The notes under the pieces are model-generated. The model worked only from the letters and a program-made list of their open reading frames with translations. It was not told the origin of the DNA and did not search any database. Shown in pieces: positions 1 through 11,800 of a stretch of DNA of 64,000 bases. Origin of the DNA: Cyclina sinensis (taxonomy: Eukaryota > Mollusca > Bivalvia > Venerida > Veneridae); assembly GCA_012932295.1 (NCBI GenBank), contig JAAONU010000006.1, positions 28,484,882 to 28,548,881 on the forward strand, read 5' to 3'. The stretch's first letter is position 1. Each line of letters opens with the position of its first letter. A program made the translations under genes and the position numbers.

Positions 1-930
1 AGAAGATTTTTTAAGCTTTTACCTCTACATCAGTCTATATAAAACCAAGTAACCCCTGTGGTGAGGCCAAGTTTGATTTTCAGACTCGGTGACCTTGAAC
101 CTAGTGACCTAAAATCCAACCCAAAGGCAGACGTCCATGGCACATACATACCAAATATCTAAGATATCAGTTAATAAATAAAGACTTTATGAGGAAAAGT
201 AGAAAAATCTTTTTTTAGTCTTGGAGACTTTGATCTTGACCCCACTGGATAGCAGAGATTCAGGCAAGGTGCCTATATATCAAATATCTAAGACATTGGT
301 TGATAAATAAAGGCTCTATGACAAAAAGAAGAAAAGTCTATTTTTAGCCCTGGTGATCCATGGGCTAGTCCAACACTGACCCCAGGGCCAAGATTTGAAC
401 AAACTTTGTAGTGGTCCACTTAACCATGTTACGCATCAAATATGTTGTTAACACTAGGCCAAGTGGTTTTTGACAAGAAAATTTTTAAAGGTTTTTTTTC
501 CTATGCAAGTTATTAAAGAATCAAGTGACCCCTGGGGTTGCATTAATTTTGACCCCAGGAGCATAATTTGAACAATCTTAGTAGAAGACATTTAAAAAAT
601 TCTCCATGCAAAATATATATGGATCTTTGTGGTTTCAAGTCAATAGCCCTAGAAAAGTGGAAGTAGTTCATGTCATAAGATTTCTGCAATGGACCACCCA
701 ACTGACAAATTAAATGACTCAAACAAAGTTTGGCAGAGGTATAAAGATCTAAAGAACATCAAAGGCTAATGCAAAATATCATAAAAAATTATCAATTGTA
801 TCAACTTCTATATGTCTACCTGGCTTCTCAATAATGAAATTTAAATATTTTCTCTATTCTGACCCAGTCAAATCTTACGAACAAGAAAGTCAATAACAGA
901 AAAATGCAATACACTTAAGGATAGTACACC
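1..930 (+). repeat. Dispersed repeat, degenerate ~170-bp units
   Basis: Recurrent phrases such as 'tatataaaaccaagtaacccctg', 'gaccccagg' and 'caaatatctaag' reappear several times here and again at about 48050-49050 in the same orientation. No coding capacity. The left edge runs off the window. Confidence 0.6.
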
Positions 931-934
931 ACCC

Positions 935-1005
935 AGAGCGGGATGCGAATTCTGATCTTAGCGCATCAAAGACCAACACTCTAACCACCGAGCCAAAGAA
1001 TTGAT
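935..1005 (-). repeat. tRNA-like SINE head
   Basis: On the minus strand TGGCTCGGTGGTTAGAG resembles a pol III A box, and GAATTCGCATCCC, about 35 nt later, a decayed B box. It cannot fold into an intact tRNA, so it is read as a SINE head fragment. Confidence 0.5.
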
Positions 1006-1110
1006 TCCCTGACGCAGTTGTCAGAGGTTGTATTTATACATGTACAATTATAGGAAAGTATGCACTAGACCATAACACAAATAACTAGAAATGGGTTTTT
1101 GATTGAACAA

Positions 1111-1863
1111 AAACATATGTCTCCCCCCAGCCAGTTGCTGCAGGTAGTATTGAGTCAGACGATTGTAAAATTTGACATTTAACCTCCAAGTGTGACCTTG
1201 ACCTTGAGACACCGCACCCACAAAGTGGGTTCTGCATGTCGCCTTGATGAGGTGAACATCTGACCCAAGTTTCATAAAAATCCTTCAAGGGCTATTGAAG
1301 ATACAGAGTGGACACAATTTTGTGGCATTTGACATTTAACCTCCAAGTGTGACCTTGACCTTGAGACACCACACCAGCAAAGTGGGTTCTGCATGTCGCC
1401 TTGATGAGGTGAACATCTGACCCAAGTTTCATAAAAACCCTTCAAGGGCTTTTGAAGATACAGAGCGGACACAATTTTGTGGCATTTGACATTTAACCTC
1501 CAAGTGTGACCTTGACCTTGAGACACCACACCCACAAAGTGTGTTCTGCACGTCGCCTTGATGAGGTGAACATCTGACCCAAGTTTCATAAAAATCCTTC
1601 AAGGGCTTTGGAAGATACAGAGCGGACACGATTTTGTGGCATTTGACATTTAACCTCCAAGTGTGACCTTGCCCTTGAGACACCACACCCGCAAAATGGG
1701 TTCTGCACGTCGCCTTGATGAGGTGAACATCTGACCCAAGTTTCATAAAAATCCTTCAAGGGCTTTGGAAGATACAGAGCGGACACGATTTTGTGACGGA
1801 CAGACGGACGGACGGACAACCGGGGAAAAACAATATGTCTCCCCATTTTTGGGGGGAGACATA
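1111..1863. mobile_element. Pearl/Helentron-like non-autonomous element: 157-bp core repeats, (GGAC)n, terminal hairpin
   Basis: Four core units start at 1171, 1328, 1485 and 1642 (exact 157-bp period). They are followed by a GACGGACAGACGGAC microsatellite (about 1795-1818) and a terminal hairpin at 1833-1862. The ends are an exact 13-bp inverted repeat: ATGTCTCCCCCCA at 1117-1129 and TGGGGGGAGACAT at 1850-1862. Core repeat plus ACGG-type microsatellite plus end hairpin is the architecture described for bivalve pearl elements. No protein-coding capacity. Confidence 0.75.
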
Positions 1864-1929
1864 ATAAGTTACAATCAAAATTGTTAGAAGATTGGAAAAA
1901 AATCATGGAAACAGTGTCTCACTTTTACG

Positions 1930-2714
1930 TGAAAGATTACATTTTAACAGTGCTTATTTTTATCACTTCAAAAACTTTTCAAATTCCAGAGACTAAATCT
2001 TCATCTTCATGACAGATAAGCTATGTTAGAGCAAAGAGCAACCTTTTTCTACTTTAATCAAAGCCTTCTTTTAGCATTTTACCATGTTTATTGTCGTCAT
2101 AAGAGCAGCTTAGCACAGTTTTACAGAAACATAAGGAATTGTATGGACTGAATTTACATCTTAGTCATCACTGCAATTTTTTCTATATATTCAAACTTTT
2201 TTAAACAAACATCTCTGAAGAATTTGTAGTCTTAAATTGATCCAAGAAATAACCAAGACACATTCTGAGTAAGTCTCATGAAGATTGGGTCAAAAATGTA
2301 TTCTTTGGAGTGTGTATGGGGTTTTCAAATGATCGGAGCTGATGACCGAGTTTCTGAGACAGTATGACCTAATTTCGAAATTATCCAAGAGATCATAAAG
2401 ATAAAAATTCTAAGCAGTTTAGTCATAAGGATGACCTTTGGAGTGTTCATATTTTTAGGTTTTCATATGATTAGAGCAGGTGACCTAGCTGATAAACCCA
2501 TATGACCAGATTTTGACCTCCTCTAATAAATCATCAGGTGGAACAATTCTGAGCAAATTTCATGAAGGCTCGATCAAAAATAAGGTCTATGGCTATTCAC
2601 AAGCCAAAATAATGATGAGAAATGGAAGACAACAGAAAAACTTCGTCACAAATTCTCACACTAAGCACCTGTGCTCAGGCAGGTACTGTAAGCTAAAAAT
2701 GTGGATATACTCAC
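1930..2714 (-). other. Probable CTR intron 4, no feature recognised
   Basis: AT-rich with weak repeat similarity. I looked on the minus strand for a final CTR exon (GxxxG TM3, GYFFFSW-like) here and in 1-930 and found none. Confidence 0.4.
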
Positions 2715-2830
2715 CACATATCACAGCAATGAAGATATATGCATCATAAGACATTATTGCCAGCATCAGCATGTACCCAAGTAGTAGATTAACTGTATGT
2801 AACACATATCTCCCAAAGTGAAACTTGATT
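2715..2830 (-). CDS. CTR copper transporter exon 4: TM2 with M-x3-M motif
   Basis: 116 nt, acceptor TATTATTTTCAG, donor G|GTGAGT at 2714. It encodes IKFHFGRYVLHTVNLLLGYM and then LMLAIMSYDAYIFIAVICG, aligned with human CTR1 TM2 (SYFLMLIFMTYNGYLCIAV). It ends phase 1 with a Gly split across the intron, just where the GxxxG of TM3 should begin in the next exon. Confidence 0.87.
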
Positions 2831-5800
2831 CTGAAAATAATACAGCAATGCTACTTACATTCCCAGGTTTCTATAAAACAAATATTTTTCACACTTTAGT
2901 CAAACATGTGTCATTTACAATTTATTGTGCCAGATTGTGAAAAAAAGGTGTTATTTTCTAAAAGTTTTGAAATTTTAGTGACCAGTTGGCTACTGGTAAA
3001 ACAAGAGGCATGTTACACATGGTTAATCCCCGCGCCAGGAAGAAGTTTAACCTTAAGTTTGTACTTTCAAAAACTAAATGTAATAATGGGAGTATGCAGT
3101 TTGAAGAAAATCCCTCAAAAAAAAGGCAAGGTACAGTTATTGTTCTTGACATTGCACTTCCTACCAATGTGCTATGTCAGTGCATTAAGTAGTTTAAAGT
3201 AAATCCCTCAAGTACTTTTGGAGTTATGCTCTGGACAAACCTTTTTAAGTAAATCTGAGAAAGGGGAATGACTCTAAAAATTGGCAAGGTAGAGTTATTG
3301 TTCTTAACACTGCACTTCCTACCAATGTGCTCTGTCAGTGTATTAAGTTTGAAGTAAATCCTTCAAGTACTTTTGGAGTTATGGTTTGGACAAAGTTTTT
3401 CAAGTAAATCTGATAAAGGGGAATAACTCTAAAAGAAGGCAAGGTAGAGTTATTGTTCTTGAACAATGCACTTTCTACCAATGTGCTCTGTCAGTGTATT
3501 CAGTTTGAAGTAAATCCTTCAAGTACTTTTGGAGTTATGGTTTGGACAAAGTTTTTCAAGTAAATCTGATAAAGGGGAATAACTCTAAAAGAAGGCAAGG
3601 TAGAGTTATTGTTCTTGAACAATGCACTTTCTACCAATGTGCTCTGTCAGTGTATTCAGTTTGAAGTAAATCCTTCAAGTACTTTTGGAGTTATGGTTTG
3701 GACAAAGTTTTTCAAGTAAATTTGATAAAGGCAAATAACTCTAAAAGTAGGAAAGGTAGAGTTATTGTTCTTGCACAATGCACTTCCTACCAATGTGCTC
3801 TGTCAGTGTATTCAGTTTGAAGAAAATCCCTCAAGTACTTTTGGAGTTATGCTCTGGACAATATTGGGATGGATGCACAGACGTAGACCATTTCTAATAT
3901 CCCCTCCTCCTGTGGAGGGGGGATATGTAACATGGCATTTGAGAAATAACTAAGGTAAAATAAAAGGTATATAATTATGGACTTTCATATTTTAGAACTC
4001 CTGTCTAAATTTTGCAGAAATGGGTAAAGGCATAACCGGTCGAAAACGAGTCAAACAGCATCTTCACATTTAAACATTCCAAACTGTTTCTAATATTGTA
4101 GACTATATTTTTGTTAATAACTATGAATTTCATTGCAATTCATTATGTAAACATGCAACATTTTTAGAAAATACTTTAGTCTCTAAGCTGCAAATAAAAT
4201 TGTCTAAGAAAATGTCTGAATAAGGAAATTTGTAAACTGTCAGAAAAGAACAATAAAAGCTGTACTAATAATCTAAGTGTGCGAAAGAATGTGCACACTA
4301 AATTTGACCAAAATTGCAGGAAGAATTTGAATTATTCAGTATTTATAAAAACATCTGCACTTTCTTTTTTTTATATACTGTGCATGTTCGAACATGTTTT
4401 TCGGCAATGTTAGGTAATAAATAACCTTGAAAAGCAAAAGAGAAAGATTTGTAGTATATCATTCATCTATGCTAAACGTTTGTTAAAACATTGAAACGTG
4501 CATTGTTATCTGTTAATCATCAGAGCCGTAGCTTTTAAAAAACATGTTTGCATAAAACAAATTGCACAAACTGTCTTTAAAATGATGTACCAAAGGTGAT
4601 ATATAGATAGGTTTGTCACGTTTATAGAATCCTGTTTAAGCCAACTTATCTTGATAGAAAAGAAATGATTTCGTTTTTAACATCATTCCTCTATACTTCA
4701 ATTTACTTACGTGTAAAATGCATTATGTTTTACAACTGTTATACCACAAGGTTGCAGCTTTATAGAGTGAAAACAATCAGTTTTTAACATTGTGATTGTG
4801 ATGTGAATAAAGTCTGGCCGAAAAGTACATGGCAGGTAAAAATATATTATATACAATTGTCTCCCAAAAAGCCACCGAGTCAAACATTGCTGCATGTTAT
4901 TCAGATCTATGTTAGTGTTCCAAATGACATTTATAGTTTGTAGTAAAATAAGCGCATTTCAAGGCATTTTTGGCACTCAATATACAGAAAGTGGGGTGGG
5001 GGATTATAAAGTACTATCTTTTAGGTGTGGCATCTCTGCATTTCGCTTACAGATTTATATAAGCAAAACATAAAATAAACTGGTGGTGGTGGCTGGGAGC
5101 AGCTAGGATGACATTAGGACTATTTTGTCGGTGAATTACTCCCAAATGAGGATTTCAAAAGTTCAAAGAACACATTGAAACTAGCTAGCATGGTATGTTA
5201 TCTATCAGCTAGTAATCTACTTCTTGCTAGGACATTTCTGATTTAGCAAAGATTTAGTTGCGGTGTTTTTCCGTGACATAAGAGATCTTCCTAAACTAGT
5301 CATCAAGAAACACAGTTAATACTAATCTATGCTGATTCTGTCACACAGAACAATAATGTCTGTACAGCCTTCTTTACTTGTCTTGATCATCTGGTCAGTG
5401 CCAAACAGTCATCATCTAAATGATGTCAGTAGTGCAAAAAGGTAAGATAAGTGCAAATAAACAAACAATAATCTTTCACCTTTTCATCCCTTCAATCCAG
5501 CAATGGGCTAATCTTTACAAAATTACATGGCAATTTCCATTGTGATCTATTGGGGTGACAAGGTTTGAAAAGATAATGCAACTGTAATGAACATCTAGCA
5601 TTTACTATTTAAATTAGTAAGCTGCAAGGACAGGTAAGGCTTCACTACACAGAAGAAATGAATGGTGTGCCTGACTATAACTAAGAATTTCAAAGTTACT
5701 TTACTAAATGATATATAAAGGCAAAAATGTTTAAAGCTCAATTTTTCATTGTCATTTTTATCAGAAATTTAAACTTTTTTTTTTTAAATAAGTTAAATGA

Positions 5801-8800
5801 TTATTTTTATTATATTTATTATTATTATTTATTTTTATAGTCCTCAGCTATTAGCAAAAATTTTAAAAATTTCAGATTTCTTTTTTTACAGAGATAAAAA
5901 CATTCATCAATACTTAAACAAGTGACTTTTCTTTAACATGCAACTAAAATTAAATTAGTGTGTTCACCTTAAGAATTACTCACGGGTACTGTATATAGAG
6001 GACAAGGAGTTACAAAAATAGTTAATCTTACTATTTTACTACCAATAGTCCAAATGCTTGATTTTGTCTGTAAATGTAATGTTATGACAATACACAATAT
6101 ATCAAAATTAATTATCATTAATTGTCATGTTAACATTTATACTTGAATTCAAAACATCAACGAAACATTGTCAGCAATTATTTTTCACTTCCTTCACTGT
6201 TGCGATAAACACGATAATTTCAGACAGTAACACTTTTCCTGTAAATTAATAAATTACATACTTTGTTACTTAAAATGTTAACATTAACCCACCTTGTTTT
6301 TGAATCATGATTTACAAAATTTTACTGCTCTTTTATTACCGCTGAACATGAAACACACCTATATAAAAAAACTATAACAAAAAGCAAAAACAATGGATTT
6401 TATGCAACCAAACTCAAGTATCCTATATACATGTAACTTCTTTCTTCTTCTTCTGCAAAAACTCTTTTCATGTATAACAGACTTCTTTCAAATTTAAAGA
6501 GAACAGTCATAACATTTTAGTTATTCAATTAAAGAGACAAACAGTGTTTAAACACCGTAAACACAAGATGTTTGACCCTCTCCACAACACACCTCTTTGA
6601 TTTGCACATTGGCCAATTGAGTTTGATTTAATTGGCCAACAGAGCAAAATTCGACATGGTTCATCTACCCATCATGCCCCAACAACCTGTAACATTTCAT
6701 ACCTTGATTATGGTTGTTCTTCTGTAGCTATTGATCTGGGAAACCATTTTTGCAGATAACTATGTGCTTGACCTTTGACCCACTTAGTCATATCAATAGG
6801 GTTTACCTGCGTATCTACAGTAACCTTCCAACTCTTCTTCATTCTGAAGTTATCTCTAAACAGACAAACTCACCGACAAATGTGATTGTTAAAAGCTGCA
6901 TGTTCCCTCTTCTTTGGTGAGGGAACTCTAACATGACAATAATTAATTAATGCTCATTAAAAAAGACAAGTTACATTTTAAAACATTTTGTTTGGTAACA
7001 TTCATGCTTTTGCACACAAACAGTGAAAGTCACATAGTATCAGGCTTTTAATTTTTAGTAACACTTAACAATTACTTCATTTTACACTTTTACACATTTC
7101 TTATGACACATGTTGACATTTTACTAGTCTGTAGGAATGCAATTTGACATAAATAGTGGGGGAGGGGAACAGTTTTAGACCTCCATAATTAAGTCTGTTT
7201 TGTCAAAATAACGGCTACAGATGTGTTAAACTGACAGGATATTGTTCAGTAAAACACATTAGACAAATCTAAATATCTTTCGGTTCTGACATAACTTTCA
7301 TTTTCTGTTTTTTAGGTAAATTTCTTACATTTCTAAAGTGTAACGGGCGAATGCAAAGTGATTTTGAAACTACTTAAAATTAAGAACAATGCAAATATGT
7401 TTTATTTGAAATTACCTTTGTATTCAGTGCTAATTAGCTTTCTAGCTGACAACAAAATTTCTTTAAAAAGATTGCTAGAGTTATCAAAGATAATACATTG
7501 TAAGCAAATTATTCATATTAACTATATGTTTATAAACATGGATGAAACCTAGCAAAAATTATCTATTATAGTATTTGGAGCATGATGTGTTTAGCTGACA
7601 TAGTGTTTTTAAACATTTAAAAAAAAGGGAATATTCCACCAAAGATCAGTAAATATATTAATACAGTTCTGAGTCAAAAGCACACCATTCTACATCAGAG
7701 AAATCTGTTAACTGGTTATAATATAAAACAGAGGATCACACTTACACTGGTTAACACCCTACATGTATCCCTGACTTCACTGTCTGTACAATACCCAACC
7801 ATTATAAATACAGTACCTAACCATTGAAAGATTGTACCTGACCATTTTGAAACAGTACCTCACCTTTTTAAAGACAGTACCTCACCTTTGAAAGGTAGAA
7901 ACTGGCCCTAAAAAGTCAGCTACCTTACCTTTTCAAGACAGAATCTGATTATCTAACGACAATATTTAGTGATCTTAAAAGACAGTTATCAACCTTTTTA
8001 ATATGAATTAGGACACTTCCTAAATGCCACGTCTTGCTATTTATAAAGCACCAACATTTTTTAAAAGCCCCAGTTCTGTTACTGGTCTGTAACTGATAAT
8101 GACAGAGGAAGTAACTTTGCTTGAAGCCAAGGGAAACACTTTTTTCAGTCTTGCTTGAAAGCTGCATTAGAGTAGGGCATTGTAGGTAATTTTTCATTGC
8201 TTGGAAAGTGTCTGGTGATCTGGACTGTTTAGCCTTATGTCATGCTACAGTGTCTTGTCTGGGTCACTTCCTCTAGGAATTTTTAAGCTGGCTGAGAGTT
8301 TGTCAGTTTGTAAGTTCCAAAGCTTATTATTCGTGTTAAGAAAAATGCTTGCAAGAATTTCTTACTCAACAACAAAATTCGTAAGAAATACGAAATACAC
8401 GTACAAGTTTATCAATTTAGACATGACAAAAGTCTTCCACAGAACATCCTTTGAACCATTCTTTTTGACTCTGAGAAACCTAAATTATAAATATGAATCC
8501 TATGTTTTGTGGTTATATAAGTTTAATGAAATGAAATGTCTGAAGACAGAAAAAGGAAGAAAATGTCACGAGCTTGACACACAGCTGTACTCTATTTCAT
8601 GCAAAATATTTTATTGCAGTACTTTTTATGAAAAGAAAATAGAGTTGCCTTTGTTTTTGTTACAACAGCTTTTTTCTTTCTGACAAGTTTTTGAAGGATA
8701 CCGGTAAATACAAAAAACTTTTATAAAAAAAACCCTCAAATCAGAACTGCTTGACAATTTCCTGTTCCTAACATGTGAAACGATAAAGAAACCATGACGT

Positions 8801-11800
8801 TGGATGTTTTACTGATAAAGTATTTGAAATGTGACCTGTTTCTGTGTTAAAGAGAGCTTTTATTACAAAATTAGTTAAGGACTATGGCTACACTGTATCT
8901 TATTTAGTTCTGATGGGGTACAAAATATTCTTATTTATTTATAACTGACTCCTATCTTATGAGACAAAATTCATGATGGAACCATTAACTGACAGCTGAG
9001 CAGACAACAACACGTGTGGTTTCCAGTGACCTTACAATAAGAATGACCCCAGTGGCTTTATGAATGAGAATCCAACCCATAGGCATGTAGAACCTATTAT
9101 AAAATCCTTTTCATCTTTGTAATAGTAAGTCTTGTCGCATTCTATTTTACAATACTGACTTAGTATATTTGTATCTTTTTTTTTATATAATTTTTTGTCT
9201 GACTTAAACTTCTATTTAACAGACCAGCTATTCAAAACATTTTGGTTTATTCTGTTTTTAGTAATATATAAAATTTGTATAATTTTTTTATAAAGCTTCA
9301 ATGTAACTCCCTCATGCTAAGTCCTTATTAGAAGAAACAAACTCTGCTCTATATTTTTTTAGGTTCTAAATAACCTGTGTTAGTTACAACTTAACATAAA
9401 CAATTTTCTCTCCCTTTAATATTTGATTTTAGACTGTGAAGTCAGGTATACACAGAAGATTAGGCTGTTAAAAGATCTGTGAACACACAACTAGGAAGGA
9501 GCCTGCAGTAGTGCTTTTCACGCCTTACCGACCTTTTCCGCCTTATTTCAGTAACGTTTGATGGAATCATTAAAGCGGAGAGTAACGGAGACCTTTCAGT
9601 TTGTATTGACGTCCCTGTCTGCCCATAGGTGAGAGGATTCTGTCGCTGTCGTAGGTTGAGATAGAATATCAATGATTTGGTTCCCTCCAACATGATGGTG
9701 AAGGAAAACATGACCAAACACACAACTATCACACCTGTTGAACAAAGAATTGTTAATTTAAGATAAGTGCTACAACAAATAAAGTGCTCTTTCAGTCTTC
9801 TAAACAGTCATATTTTTCTTTTTTGTTGATAGCAAAAACATAATGGAAAAGTGTGCATGTCGATGTTACAGTTTTATAAATTAAAATAATTTCTCTACTT
9901 ATGTTTTTATAAATTGATATTATTTTTCTCTATCAACTATAATAGTCTAGAATTCCTGAGCAACTAAGAAATTCTCAATGTTTTTTTTTTGGAGTGTTCA
10001 GTCAGGCAACTTCACACCATCTACAACATTTATAAGGTCAAGGTCATGGATGTGCCATGGTGTATTGGGGAACATGTTCAGAATCTTAAATTTGAAGGTT
10101 TACAGGTAATTTGTTTTAGCTAGATGAGGATTTGAACAACATCCCTTTTTAAACTACAATGGAGCCCTCATAGATAGCTGTTTTTTTCTGGTCTAAGTCT
10201 TTTAACCTTTGTAACAGGTGGGTTTCTGAGCAATTATATGGGTCATAGCATGGTGGCACTGGATATTACCCCTCACACTATATACACAATACCCTAACAG
10301 CATTTTCCAGACCTTTTGTATACATATATTTCAATTTTTAGGTCATTTGTCAAAGGTCAAGGTCACTCTTCTTTTCCGAGACATGAAGAAGTTATAACTG
10401 TATCTTGTATACAGCTGTCTATGACAGAAAACAACGATTTTTTTTAATTATAAGAGTTGTAGTTTTACGTTAAAATATAGAGCTGATAAAATGATGAACA
10501 AAAATCATATGCTAGACAAACCCAAAGCAGCGTAATCTAAATGCAAAAAAGATTTGCACTGTACCTTGACAGGTGAATAATTGATTACAATATGAAAACT
10601 TATTGTTGTACTTTTTATTTAAAACTACACACTGTCAAATAAACATATTTTCAAAATACCATAGTAACATTTTTTTATAATGCAAAATCTTTCCCTACTG
10701 TCCTCCAACATTCCAGAATGAGTTATAAATTCTTTAAATGGTATAATACTGCATTTCATCCCATACTGTATAAGCCATACATGAGATAACTTCAGTAACT
10801 CAAAACTGGATTTTCAGCTGGATTTGTGGCTTGAAAACTAGAATTTTTTATCGACTCGTTTTCGCAAAAAGAAAACAGCAAAGAAAACTAATGAAGTGTT
10901 TTTTCTTCTTATTTAATGCATAAAGGTTGCGTCACTTGCAAAAAAGCATAATCTGTTCTCTTATTACACTTTCATATCCATATAATATATTCAGATCCCC
11001 ACTGATGCTTGAATTTTTTTGTCTTTTGAATTTTAGCTTTCTGACCCGTGTCCTTAAACAGGGCTCTCGCTGGGTCAAAATTCCGTGAGAAATTTTTTTT
11101 TTCTTCTGGATTTTAATATGAGGTAGTTTGAATTAATACCTGGACAGCTGGAATTGAAGTTGAATAACAGGTAGCCCAACAAACTGTGCGCCAGGGCTCT
11201 TTATTATATAGACGATGGTCGCCGACATCTATGTAATATCAGTTTGTAAATCGGTCGGTCTTGCAGTCGAAATATTGAGACTAAATAACAGGATTTTCTA
11301 AAATCCCGCCGGGATATCACATGTAAGATAAGCTGATATTAATTTTGATTAACAGTAACATACCAGCAGCTCCATGAAGTGTGAGACCTTCAAACATAAA
11401 ATTCTTCACAGACGTTGAGAAGTAGAAATACTCCTGAAAATAAAAGTATAACAAGTTGAATCATTTTCATCAGATAATTTTAGTCCCAACACATTTAAAT
11501 TTCTAAAAGAGACTTATACAATAATTATATAACACTAATACTAGAATACAGTAAGGATCAGCTACAGGGACCACTATGAATATTTTCAAAATCGTGCAGA
11601 AATTAGCAGTTCTGAGAGCTAAATGATAAAATTTAACCCTTAACCTACTGGAATCAAAATTGATTAGCCTTTGCCAACAGTATATAGCCAGGCAGTGCAG
11701 TCTGACCAGGCTCTATACTGTTGGTAGCTCCATTTTTGTATTTTGATATTGAAATCCCTTAAACTTTGAATGGACTGTTCCAAATTCAAATCTGGGCAAA

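Noticed and set aside
1048..1906. Open frames of 67-106 codons on the minus strand with a repeated MKLGSDVHLIKATCR-type start
   Set aside because: They lie entirely within the 157-bp tandem core units and repeat with that period; no splice or family support.
1..2714. Final CTR exon (TM3, C-terminus)
   Set aside because: Searched on the minus strand for a GxxxG aromatic segment after an acceptor in the right phase; none convincing, so the gene is left partial.
8237..8683. 148-codon frame on the plus strand
   Set aside because: No recognisable domain, AT-rich composition, inside the CTR intron on the opposite strand; likely chance.
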